Assembly (NCBI RefSeq): GCF_009727055.1
Contig: NC_052350.1
Span: forward strand, 25,002,093-25,066,092
Reading direction: 5' to 3'
Source of the DNA: Benincasa hispida
Lineage: Eukaryota > Streptophyta > Magnoliopsida > Cucurbitales > Cucurbitaceae
Length of the DNA stretch: 64,000 nt
In this document: positions 25,337 to 36,738 of the stretch, piece by piece
How positions within the stretch are numbered: position 1 is the stretch's first letter
How the letters are laid out: every line of letters begins with the position of its first letter
Notes under the pieces: model-generated
Databases searched by the model: none
What the model saw: only the letters and a program-made list of their open reading frames with translations
Told to the model about the DNA's origin: nothing
Translations under genes and position numbers: made by a program

Positions 25337-25673
25337 AACTCCCACTTGGACTAAAACTCTAGTGGTAACATATATATATCTGAATATATAATACTGAGTT
25401 TTTGAGTTTTTACTGAGAAATACAATAAACTAGGGCATCACATACCCATGGTTTACCATTCGGCATCCCATACCCAGCTTTTCTCCTACTTGTCCTAGGT
25501 TATTTACCTTGTAGTTCTAGTTGTACTAGGAGTTTCTCAAACACTTTAGCCAAGAGAATTGTTGTAAACATGTTAGTATACAATGAATTTCTTATTAAAC
25601 TATGTGGGGAATGCATCTTTTTTCACAACACTTGTTTGTCAATAATGGCTAAGAAGTCATACATTTCTCCAAC
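25337..25673 (-). mobile_element. Truncated 3' internal end of a second family-A copy
   Basis: Directly outside the LTR at 25336 the sequence continues with the polypurine tract (AAGTGGGAGTTT on the minus strand) and about 330 bp homologous to 19059-19370, the 3' end of the internal region. The match stops abruptly near 25673, where family-B LTR sequence begins. The copies therefore form an LTR-internal-LTR-internal tandem of which the outer unit is cut off. Confidence 0.8.
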
Positions 25674-26362
25674 TATATTAAATCTCATTTAATATACATC
25701 TAATTAATTATCATAAATATCATATATTTATACTAACCTCCAATCTCCATTATTTCTTAATTAATGAATTAACCATTAATTAATCAATTAAATAACTATA
25801 TTAAATCATATTTAATATGGAGTTAATTAACATAAAAATATCAAATTAACATAAAAATATCACATATTTATATGTATACATCTCTTTATGAATCCAATTC
25901 ATATAAATCTAATATTTAAATCTTATTCAAATATATCTCTCTTACATAATTTGGATTATAGATCATATCTATAGTTAACCATTATATATTAATCACATTA
26001 ATATCAAATTTCCTCATTTGATTTGAACAATTTAAATAATTCCTCATTATTATCCTTTATGAGCTAATAAGGAGACGTTATGGACATTAGAAGCTCTAAT
26101 GATATGAGATTAATTAATTAAACTCCTTTAATCCAATTAATTAATATTCATTAACTACCGTTCACTCCATTAACACTACTATAAAAACTGTGTTAATCTT
26201 GACGGTTTTATAAAAAAAAATCAAGTAACAAGTAAATTTGATGAAAAACTTCAAGAATAATGAAAAAAAAGCGTTCTATTATGTATTTTATTTTGTTTAC
26301 CAACTCTTCCAACTCTTGGATTATAATTGGAGTACTTTTTGAAAAATTGTGGGTTCACAAAA

Positions 26363-26363
<1 letters not shown>

Positions 26364-26409
<46 letters not shown>
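26364..26409. repeat. Homopolymer tract of 46 C
   Basis: An uninterrupted run of 46 cytosines lies inside the CACTA element, about 210 bases upstream of the captured ATG. It produces the polyproline and polyglycine frames on the two strands, which are not genes. Its exact length is unreliable because of replication and sequencing slippage. Confidence 0.9.
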
Positions 26410-26412
<3 letters not shown>

Positions 26413-26620
26413 TGCTGACGTGGAATCTCCCACCTTTTCATCTTAAACTTAAACTCCTCCAATTTCACTCTTTTAACATTTTTCTATTTCTCTCTATTCT
26501 GCCAAATCCCAAAAAAAAAAAAACCTATTGCATTCAACATCAAAAGGCAGAGGAAACAGAGATTTGAATTCAAGGATAGATTCTCGGGTTTTTTTTAAAA
26601 AAAAAAATCCGAGAACGTAA

Positions 26621-26740
26621 ATGGCTGAAGAAGTTGAATTTAGAGACCCAGTCATAAAGTTGTTTGGGAAGACCATTGCTTTGCCACTAAACCATCTGGA
26701 TTTGGCTTCTGATTTGAAATTTTCTTAAATCTGGCGAAAA
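26621..26740 (+). pseudogene. Captured first exon of a cyclic Dof factor (CDF) gene
   Basis: An ATG at 26621 opens a short frame containing FRDPVIKLFGKTIALP, the conserved N-terminal box of cyclic Dof factors (repressors in the photoperiod pathway), at residues 7-22. The frame stops at TAA 26726-26728. One base later in the +1 frame the sequence reads KSGEK and then meets a good splice donor (AAAAG|GTAGGA at about 26741). A one-base indel therefore seems to have broken the exon. What follows to about 28400 looks like intron; no Dof zinc finger exon is present. The upstream 200 bases, CT-rich with an A run, resemble a 5' UTR. The piece lies wholly inside the CACTA element. Identification rests on this one short box. 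Confidence 0.65.
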
Positions 26741-28459
26741 GGTAGGAATTTTCCACCACTTAACTCTTTTTAATTTCAGAGTCTCTGCTTTTTGTCTGAA
26801 TTGGATATGGATTTTTTTTGTTTTTCTTTCTGTTTACTTTAAACAGTCAAGTTCTAGACTTGATTGGGTTTCTTTTCTTCTATATTGGATAGTGAAATTC
26901 AAACGAATTTTATTTTGAGGGTGTGATTTGTGTTCCCTCCATTTCTTGGTCAATGATTTCTATTGAATTCTGTGTTGATTCAAAATGTTGTAATTCATGT
27001 GGGACTTTCAACCAATTCATGCAAATTATTTACGATGAGCTTTTCGGATGCTTCAATGTTTGCATATAAAGTTTGATACTTTCTTATAGGATATGTGATT
27101 TTGGTTTTTGTAGTAGTGTATGCTGAAAATATTTGGAGATTGGTTTTATTTTATATTTCACTGGTCGGGTCTTGATTTTTATGGCTTGTGTAAGGCTTAT
27201 TTCATGTTAGAAATTAGATTTTGGATTTTTTTTTTTTTTGTTAGAAAGATATGTGATGCCTACATGTGAAATTTGAAGTTCTTGGTATTGAATTTTGGAA
27301 TAGGGTTTAATCTATATCTTGGTGGTTAATCTTTTCTTTTAGGTACTTGAAAACTTGACTCAAGGTGAGAGGTTTGGTCCCCCTATTATTTCTGTTGTTC
27401 TCCTTGAACTTGGCATAGTGGATTTGAATATGAACCCCCGAAAAAAAGTTTGATTTGGTGCTTGTTGTGTGATTAAAGTATGCTTTTTAAGCATTTCTTT
27501 AGTGTTCAAAGTATGTTTGGAACTTAATTGTGTGATTGAAGTTTGATTTGTGGTTTAGTGTGATTAAAGTATATTTTTGAACTTTTGTTGATTGAGTTTG
27601 AAAAGTTGGCATTAAGTTGTTATCTTTCTATGTGTTAGTATTAAGTTTTATTATGTTAATGGATCTTGGGATTTTTTCACCATTACTTTCGAGTGTAAGA
27701 TAGATGTTATTTTATTCTCGTGAGTTCGAGACTTGTAAAAGAAGAGTAGAGTATATGGAGATATGACAAGTTTTTTAACATATATATTGTATCAAAATTG
27801 GTTCAATGAGCTTGTAGATGAGATTAGAATTTCCAAGGTATTGATTGCATCTAAGGAATTGGGTATTTCATGATTTGGTTTTCTTTCTTTTTACTTTAAA
27901 TTTTTGTTGCGCCTATTGAATTTCTGATGATTTTGAGTATCAATGTGATATGAACTTAGAGTTTCTCTTTTAGGCATGATTTTAAAGTTGGTACTTTCTG
28001 TTTCCAATATTTTTGTACATCAACTAGCAAGATTCTAAGATTTCTCAAAAAGCATTGGATGGTAGTGTCGTTTGGATGAATGGTTAGAAGACATTAAATG
28101 TCGTTGGATTGGTGATTCACTTTGGTAAATCCATGACCAATTTGACGAGTTAATTAAAGACCATCAAGACTTCGATACTAGTTTTAATATTTTTTTCTTG
28201 ATTTGGTTTATGGTAGTGTTTGAACACATCATTCATCAAATTTCATATAGTGGAGAAGAATTTGATTTTCTTTGTTGTTAAATTGGTGGGAATTTAGTTT
28301 TCTTTGTCGTTGACATAAAATTGTGAATATATATTATTTGTTTATATGGTTGACAAGATTGGAAATATCGTTTATTTGGTTAATGAATATTGTTTGTCTT
28401 ATATATTAATGTGATTATTGGACCTCAAAACAGGAGCAATTATATAGGTAATTTCTAAT

Positions 28460-28800
28460 AGTACAATTTAAAAAAAATACATACAAACTTGACAAGCAAA
28501 ATGTATCAAGTATTCATTAAGTTGTCAGTTTTTGTATGTCAAGAAGAAATTACATTTGAAAGTAAAAATTGTCAAGTAATAAAAACCTTGATCCATAATA
28601 AATGTCAAGAATTTAGATACTTGACACTTAAAATAAGTCAACAAATCTCATATACTTGACAATTATAACATATCAAGTAAATTACAGCTTGACGCTTTTA
28701 GCCAGTCAAAAAATTCTCTTATTCTTAACACTAGACTACTTGACCTTTTTAAAAACGTCAAGTAGCACTAATACTTGACTGCAAAAAAAGCCAAGTAATA
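28460..28800. repeat. CACTA subterminal motif array (TACTTGAC / GTCAAGTA)
   Basis: The octamer TACTTGAC, its reverse complement and near variants occur about 16 times in 340 bp in both orientations. Subterminal arrays of this kind bind the element's transposase in the En/Spm family. The left end has fewer copies, so the two ends are unequal. Confidence 0.75.
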
Positions 28801-29715
28801 CAGTTTTTATAGTAGTGTAAAAACTAATAGCTGCACTCTTCGCAATGTAGATATATTTCTGTGTCCATGGATATAATCAACGATGAGCCTTTACAAATGC
28901 TCATAACTATAGCTAGGTCAAAATACCATTTTACCCCTATAGTTACATATAATTCCTTAAGTACTACTGATTTCTCTAATGAACAATTTATAGTACAACT
29001 ATAAACTAATACCTCTCGGGCCAATGAGAGGTTGTGGTCTCATTATTCAAGACTCGAAACCAACTATTAAGGGGGCAATTTATCTACTCTCCCAAGGAAT
29101 GTGAAGGAGTGAATTCTATCTTGTTTGGCTGTGTTCCCAACTTCTTAATAAGACAAATCCTCAAAATGATAGGCTTATTGAGTCGGCTATTATGACCACT
29201 CTCACCCATATAGATCAAAGGACTACCGTCATAAATAGGAGTTCACAACTCACTTAAGATTCAGATCAAGTCTTCTATTGTCATCCTAGGGAAAGGTTAG
29301 TTTCTTCAAGTAACGGTATTATAAAGAGAGACTAATTTTTTGTGGTCCGGTCTATATATAAACTCTTTTATATAGGATACCTCCACTCACATGTCTTTAC
29401 ATGAACAATATGGTTCATATTGTTTGTAACACTTACATCTCATGTAACAATTACAAAGTGGGTCGTATCCGCAGTGTTACTAAGATAAGACACCCAACCT
29501 TCATCCATTTACTGCAGACCTTTTAAGTTATTACTTGAATATGAACTACCTAAATGTCAACTACATACTGTTCAAGTGACATCATATAACCTTAGATCTT
29601 AGTTTATTGAATTGAATTAATGTTATCTAAATGTCAAATAAAATACCTATGATTTTATTAAATAAATAATTTGTATTAACAAAACTACAAACTTACACTA
29701 AATTTAGGACATCAA

Positions 29716-30985
29716 ACTTAATAGATAGATACAATGAGAGGAATTATACGACCACCTAAAAAAGGAATGAAAACACCGCATTGGATGGACCACCATTTGA
29801 GTTGCACTTGAGCCATGCATGAAAGTGTTGATAGTGAATGAAATGGTCTTGAAAACTTTAAATTATTGTTTTGGTATAATGTTAAACTGCATTAGGAACC
29901 TTTAGGGAAAAAAACCTAGTTTTGAGTTTATTGCTGATGTTTCGAAAATCTTGATATTTCTGTTTTGAGTTTATTTCTATTTTGGGAAAGCTTGAATGTT
30001 GTTTTACTATTTTGGAAACTTTGGATATTTAGACTTGGTAGGATTTTGGTTATTCTAATAGGCATTATTTTTATCTTTCCCTATTATTCTAATAAACATT
30101 ATCTTTTTTTTATACATATAAGTTATCCTCTATATTAATGTATGCTTAAAATATTCTTAATCCACCATAATAAAATAGCAATGAAATAAATATTTAACAT
30201 ATTATGCATTTGTAATTTAACGTGCATTTTCATTTGTTCAGTTGACAACTGCTGAAATTATAAGTGATACTCTAATTTATATATGCTTAACTTGTTATAA
30301 AAAGATCCTAGTAAAAGGACTGATTATTAAATGGTTTAACTCATGAACAAATGACTAAACTACATCTAAACATTTAAAATATACTATATTTATAATTTAA
30401 CATATAACTCATTCTTCCAATTACATATATACATATAAGGTATATTAACAACAAATACACTGTATGCGACAACTGAAGTCTCTGGAACTCTCCAACTTGA
30501 TATACTAAACTAATACCATAAGTTAGACATATTTGAATCAGAATTATCCAAACGGTAAATGAATATTTAATATATAATGTATTTGAATTTTAACAGGTCT
30601 ATCATTTTTCTAATTGATTAATTATACATACAGTTCAACAATCACATACACACTATAATTCTAAAATGATAGCCACAAAGTACCGAACCACCAAACTAAG
30701 TTAGTCATATTTAACTTTAAATTTGAGGGGCACTGTTGTTGATTGGAGATATATACGTTGAATATAATTACAAGCAACAATATGATAGATAACAAAATGC
30801 AATATTAATGCCAATGATGTATCCATTGATAAAAAAACAAACAATAAGAAAATTGAAGAAATATTTCATCAGAAAAATAAACTATAATAGTTTAAACAAA
30901 AATAAAATACAATGATATAAGAAGACAATAATATAAATCGTTCCCAAAAATGATTAATATGGGGACTCAACGCCGTATGGGTTCT
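29716..30985. other. AT-rich intergenic stretch, nothing recognised
   Basis: No reading frame with family features, no clear repeats or terminal inverted structures. It lies between the family-B LTR and the MULE pseudogene and could hold the 3' non-coding part of that MULE. Confidence 0.5.
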
Positions 30986-32770
30986 TTACAAGACCCTACG
31001 ATTATGATCCCTCCTACCACACCTACTACATCGAACTATAGCTTTATTTTCTAAACAAAATGTAATCCTTTTTCTCTTAGACCTTCCAACAGGACGTTTG
31101 ACATCAAGAGGAAGAACGAGATCATCACCAACTCATGCATATTTGTAAACAGTTCTACATTACCAATAGGACGTGTTTCCTTTATATATAATCGAACTAA
31201 ATTCGAAACATAGTAGAAATCATGTGTGTATGCCTGCAATTGAAGGTTCCTAGTAGATAATGCAATGCATGCATGGGAGTAGGGAACCATGTCTAGGTCC
31301 CACCGTCGACATAAGCAAGTACGATTTAGAATGTTAACCACAAATTGGTTGGTACGATGATGAACTTCAAATTCATGTTGGTTAATAGGGTATACCTACA
31401 AAAAGATAACAATAAGTGTACCATACAAATTTGTCTATTACTAATGATACGTATATTGCTTAAATAAAAAATAACTTACATTCATTGACCAATTCTTCCT
31501 TAAGGCTAATCGGATCATGTCCTCTGCATATGTAGAAAGTTCTGAACTCTGGAAACTCTAATGACTGCGACGATCATAATACAATTTTTGAACCAAACTA
31601 CAAATCAATTCAAGGAGACCAATGACAGGTAATTCACGTGCTTCTTTCAATAATGAATTCATGCTTTCAAATATGTTTGTTGTCATCAATGAATATCTTT
31701 TCCTTCCACAAAATACCTTAGCCCATTTTGATTTGCCAATATCTTCTAAATCATGACTAATACACAGAGCAAGATCATCCAATTATCTCATGTAATACCC
31801 AAACTCCACAATTGTATCTTGCACACATATGGAAAGCATTCTCAATTGAACTTGACTTATGATTATTTTTAAGGTTCTTACACAAATGAAATGCACATAA
31901 CCCATGTTCATCTGAATCATAAATAGAACTAATGAAATGCATATAACCCGTGTTCATCTGAATCACAAATAGAACTAACACCTTTGCCTATACCCTTATG
32001 ATCATTAAACATAATAACAAGATCATTAGGCTCTCTAAAAGCAGCTTTAAGATCCATCATTCTTTGAATCAATAATGATAAATGCAAAAGGCACGATTTG
32101 AGAATTACCATCAAGAGTACAAGTAAATAAAAATGTCCCCAGAAATTTATTCTTCATATTGGCACCATCAACTGACATATTAGTAAAATAGTAATTCCAT
32201 GCATCTAGCAATAAGGGCCATGAAATAATACTTAAATCTACCTTCATCATCAGATTCTTGTGTTATATATGTTCCTCTAAGGAATAAATATTCAAAGTCA
32301 ATATTGTGATAACTTAAATAGAATGTCTAATTAATGAAATTGAACATTGGAAAAAGAATACGTATCAGGATTTTTTTCAATCAATATAGATGAGAATGAT
32401 GACAAAAGAGAATATGAGGACTCGAGACTATCCCTGATAGAATTGTGAGCAATATCACGACCTCTCCAAACCTTATCATAACTTACATTTACACCATGAT
32501 ATCTTCTTATATAGCTAACAACGTCATAAAGACGACATGGCACCTTGTTGTTCATTTTAAAAAAGGACTTCGTACACTCAACAACAATCCAGGATATTAC
32601 TTGTCTATGACCATCTTTAACAATATTGACAGCACATTGATGGATATTCGTGAATTTTCGAACCATCCACACCCTACTTTTCCTATATACAGATGCACAT
32701 AGATACCAACCACAGAACGAATCCTTGCAGCGATTGTCATATGACGTACGGTTTGACCTAATAGTAGTAA
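30986..32770 (-). pseudogene. Mutator-like (MULE) transposase pseudogene
   Basis: In order on the minus strand: an N-terminal zinc-binding/DNA-binding domain (RCKDSFCGWYLCASVYRKSR, then VWMVRKFTNIHQC) around 32770-32600; NVSYDKVWRGRDIA and SYSLLSSFSSIL near 32400; DDE transposase core pieces (HGLCAFHLCKNLKNNHKS near 31880, SKWAKVFCGRKRYSLMTTNI and ESMNSLLKEARELPVIGLLE at 31740-31600); a SWIM zinc finger CLCRRWDLDMVPYSHACIAL near 31300, whose third ligand Cys is Tyr; and a C-terminal knuckle CSRCGRRDHNRRVL near 31000 that has lost its last Cys. Many stops and frameshifts, one due to a 46-bp duplication, rule out function. Terminal inverted repeats were not found. Confidence 0.88.
31888..31979. 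repeat. 46-bp tandem duplication in the MULE transposase
   Basis: Unit 1 at 31888-31933 and unit 2 at 31934-31979 differ at only four positions. Since 46 is not a multiple of three, the duplication shifts the frame and explains why overlapping frames encode the same peptide (SDEHGL.AFH) twice. Confidence 0.85.
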
Positions 32771-33435
32771 GTTCAAAATTATTAAGTCAGATCGCCAAAA
32801 AGAAAAAAATTATCTTGAATATATTCAACAAACTGATGGAAAGAAGAATTTGATGGAATATAAACTTCAAGAACTCAAAAATCATGTTAGTGTGAATTTT
32901 CATTCCATCTACCATCGAAAATAAGTCTAACTCATTGTAAACTCATAGCAAAAACAGCAAGATAGCAAAATTGACTACTTACTTGTGTGTCAATAACGCA
33001 AACTTTTTTTAGAGATACTCATAAAACAAAAATGTATATAAAAAAATTTTATTGAATCCAAAATAATAATAATAATAATAATAATATTATGTTATTTTAT
33101 CGATACAATAATAATATAATAATATATCAGGTGATAAAACGTGATAATAATTTAAAATAAGTAAACTTAATAAGATAATGTAAAATCTGAAAATTTACGA
33201 TAAAGTAAAATTTATATTGAGAGAGAAAAATCAAAGATTGATAAATTTTGAATCCATTCAAAAATGGTTAAACAAATCTAATTTGGTTTTAAAAAAAAAA
33301 AAAAAAAAAACTGCAAATTTGAAATTCAAATGGGTGAAAAATGCGGCACTTTTTTCTATCAAATCCGTTAGGTTGGAATTTGATAACCAGTGCTTGCAAA
33401 TTTACACTATATTTCTAAATCAATTATATTCACAC
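32771..33435. other. AT-rich spacer with (AAT)n microsatellite
   Basis: Contains AATAATAAT repeats at about 33062-33087 and an A20 run near 33292-33311. No gene is supported. Confidence 0.6.
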
Positions 33436-33788
33436 TAGGGAAGGCAACAGGGTTGGGGCGGGGCGGGATGTTTCTAAATCAACTATATCCCCACCTCATT
33501 TCCTGTTTTAGGGGGTCGAGGTCGAGGTCAGAGAACTCCTATTCGGGGATTCGGGTCCCCGCGGGAAAAAATCTTCGTTTTTTAATTTTTTTTATTTAAA
33601 ATTAACTAAATTTAGTATTTACATTTAAAATTATAAATTTTATGTAAATAATTAGTATTATTATTACATATATTTGTTTAAATCAACAATTAAAAAATAT
33701 TTTTATTGTTACTTATTATAAAATAATAAAAAAAATAAAATTTATATTATCATAAATTAATTAAAAAAAATTATTATATTAAAAATTT

Positions 33789-33833
<45 letters not shown>

Positions 33834-34132
33834 CCGGAAACAGTAGCTAGTGTTTCTGTAGTTTATATATATACACACACAATAATTAAAATTAAAGAAA
33901 AAAAAGACAGTAGTTTTAGCTACTGTTTTAGTGTATTATATATCAACAAATAAAAAAAATCGGGGCGAGAGGGGGGATTGGGTTCGAGGTCGAAGATGGG
34001 GCTGAGATCCCCTCCCTGTCCCCGACCGGGGACTCGATTAAACCCTGTTTAACCACCGTACTTGGTTAAACTGGGGATTCCCCGTCCCGATCGGGTCGGG
34101 GACCCGACTCCCGAGAAATTTTGCCATCCCTA
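33436..34132. mobile_element. Short hAT-type transposon, 697 bp, 8-bp duplication
   Basis: The ends are inverted (TAGGGAAGGCAA at the left; TAGGGATGGCAA on the complementary strand at the right). The flanks carry the same eight bases, ATTCACAC, at 33428-33435 and 34133-34140. An 8-bp duplication and TAGGG...GGCAA-type ends are hallmarks of the hAT superfamily. Both subterminal regions (about 33450-33570 and 33960-34115) are strongly GC-rich, with GGGG/CCCC words and GGTCGAGGTC repeats, while the middle is AT-rich and has an A37 run at 33795-33831. No transposase is encoded. Confidence 0.85.
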
Positions 34133-34140
34133 ATTCACAC

Positions 34141-35647
34141 TATAACAATTACATTATATTTAATATTTCTGAAGAACAACCATATTAACAGCAAATTGGG
34201 TATTATAAAAAAGGAACTCACATGAGTGTTATATGTTTTGCAAAAAATCTTATTATTTTCGGATTTTGCCATAAATCCAAATGAATCATCAAATCTTGCT
34301 ATTTTATCCAAACAATACCCATAAACTTCACATCGAGAAACTTCATCTTCCTCTCTTTCTCTATCTATCCCTTCAAACCAGACACATTTGTATTTTTATT
34401 TTAAACAGTTCTTATAAAAAGTGTGTTTAAATGCAAATAGTCATTACCATACCATTAGCATTTATGATAGTTTTTTTATCTTATATACTCATTATCATCT
34501 TCTTATTTAGTCAATGTAGGATTTTGATCATATTCCAACACCAACATACATGAGTAATAAATCCTAACCTACAATTTTTTACATAATATGTCATAAAAAG
34601 TCCTAAACTCTTTGGTGATTTTTTTTTTTTTTTTTTTACATAATACTAATGTGAAAGTATATAGTAATTTGATTATTTGTACGAAACAAAAGCCTTTTGT
34701 CTATCTCAAGTACAATGGTTACATATAAAAAAAATTGAAAAATATATGTGAAAATTTGAAGTTGACAACTCACTTCCGTGTTAAAATTTTGGAAAAATAT
34801 GTGTGCATTTGAAGGATTAAACAAAAAGTTAAGCAAACAAAATAACCACCAGAAAATCATACTTCTTTAGACCATAACAAAATTTCACCAAATATCCTAA
34901 TTTAATAACTTAACTATGCACCTCAAGAACAAATTTCCTAACTTATTAAATAACCATGCATCCTAAAACATAAACTTTCCAGCTCTAGAAACATATTAAA
35001 TCTATAACTAACTATATAAAGAAAGTATTTTGAATATGATTCACTTGATAATTTCTTTGGTATAATGTTACTATTTATATACATGGGAAGTAAACTTGCA
35101 TGTTAAAAATATAGGTAAATCAAATTTACAATTAGTGGCATAATTTAAAGGTATAAGCAAGGAGGTGATCATGAAGAGATATTTGATAATAAAAAATGAT
35201 GCTAAAATATGCTCCAATAAACTTTAGATTTAAAAAATTTAACTCCACGCCCCGAAACAAGTCTTAAGTTCTATCCATTACAATGACCTTTTGTTTCGAC
35301 TCAACGCCTTGAAACAAGGCTTAAGTTCTATCCATTACAATAACCTTTTGTTTTGACCATTTTTTAAATATATTATATATTAAAATTACTCCTTCACATT
35401 CACACATACGTATAGGTAGAATACACTGCATGTATATATTGATATAGTTTCCATGCATTGTTTGTTTTTATTTGTATTTTTTTAACCAACGTTTCCATGC
35501 ATTGTTGTACGTACGTACTTAAATATAAATTCCTCCCAAACAATTTATGTATCGTTTGTGGATAAGTATGCATGATTAATTGTTATTTTACATCGACTTG
35601 TTTCATGTTGAAATATTTCATCCAAATAATTTCTTTTTTATATTTAG
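34141..35647. other. AT-rich intergenic region with a 57-bp tandem duplication
   Basis: No gene is supported. The only structure seen is a direct duplication with a 57-bp period at 35248-35304 and 35305-35361 (CGCC.GAAACAAG.CTTAAG ... CCTTTTGTTT), with about seven differences. Confidence 0.6.
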
Positions 35648-36738
35648 GATCTGTTTGGATTGATTAGTGAAAAAAATAGTTTTCAAAAAAACTCATTTTT
35701 ATTCACATTTTTTATGTAAAAAAAATAATTAAAATACATTTGAAAAGTTATTTTGACTCGTTGTTAAACACTCCAACTTCTTCTCAAATAATTTATTTTT
35801 TAAATTAAACACTTGAAAATATATTTCAAACACACTTTTAATTTATTCATTTGCTTCGCGATACTTGTTCTTTCTATCTCTATTTTGTTGACAAACTTTT
35901 TCAAATTTCCTTCCCACATTAGGACTGGAATATGAAGGTGAATTAGAAGACTACAGTCCTATTCAGAATAACTTTCAAAAGCGTTTGGAAAAAACGTTTT
36001 TAGGTGTAAAAAAGTATCCTTGGAAATATCTTTGAAATTACGTGAAAGTAACAATTTAGTCTTTTAACTTTAGGTTGCAATGTTTAGTCCTATCGTGAAA
36101 ATTTATCTTAATGAAAGTTTTTATACATATAAATTGATAAATTGGATAAGGGCTAATTTTGTTTATGAATTATAAATATAACTTGTCATATAATCAAAAT
36201 TGATAATTAAGTTTGATGAGATTTTACTCGATAGAGACTAAATTATCATAAGAAAATAATACCTTTTTGGTACCTAAGTTTTGACCCTAGTTTCTATTTG
36301 GTTCCTAGGTTTTAAAATGTTATACATTTAGTTCTTAGTTTTTAGTTTGCTTCAAGTTAGTCCTTAAGTACTAAAAGGTTACAATTTGACCTTTGAATTT
36401 GAGTTTTGTTTTAATTTGGTTCTAGATTTCAAGATTTCATATTTTTAACCTCATTTTTTCATTAAATATTTATTTTCAATCATTAACATCAATTTTTATT
36501 AATTAATTAAAAATACTAAGAATTAAAATTTTAAATTTAATTTTAAAAGTGCTAAAAATAGTGAAACTTAATTAATTATAATTCTTTTAACAAATTTTAA
36601 TTTATTAACATAAATTAACTCCAAAAGATGGAAAGTAGATATTTAGTGAAAAATTGAAACTAAAAGTGTAAATCTCGAAACATAAGAACCAAATTGAAGC
36701 AAAACTCAAATGTCAAGAATAAAATTGTAGTATGTTGA

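Larger units (their letters stand above)
26174..28817. mobile_element. Non-autonomous CACTA (En/Spm) transposon, 2644 bp, TAA duplication
   Basis: The termini are inverted: CACTACTATAAAAACTG is exact at both ends, with one mismatch in the next five bases. The flanks are TAA at 26171-26173 and TAA at 28818-28820, a 3-bp duplication as made by CACTA transposases. Removing the element restores a continuous family-B LTR. Subterminal motifs TACTTGAC/GTCAAGTA occur in both orientations, about 16 times in 28460-28800 and a few times in 26195-26260. No transposase is encoded. The interior carries a host-like gene piece (26621-26728) and a C46 tract. Confidence 0.85.
25674..29715 (-). mobile_element. 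Family-B LTR, split by a CACTA element
   Basis: Two blocks, 25674-26173 and 28818-29715, join into about 1.4 kb related to the solo LTR at 7062-9179. They share, in order, TTGAACA.TT, GAGCTAA.AAGGAGAC, TTAACTACCGTTCACTCCA, ATATATTTCTGTGTCC, TCTCGGGCCAATGAGAGG and, at the right end, TTAGGACATCAAA. Its minus-strand 3' end is missing at the junction with the family-A relic at 25673. The 5' end near 29715 is mutated from the TG consensus. Confidence 0.65.

Noticed and set aside
26251..26567. Polyglycine and polyproline open frames on the two strands
   Set aside because: Both come from the 46-base C homopolymer and have no protein features.
33062..33130. (AAT)n tract as possible regulatory array
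   Set aside because: Plain microsatellite and AT-rich sequence.
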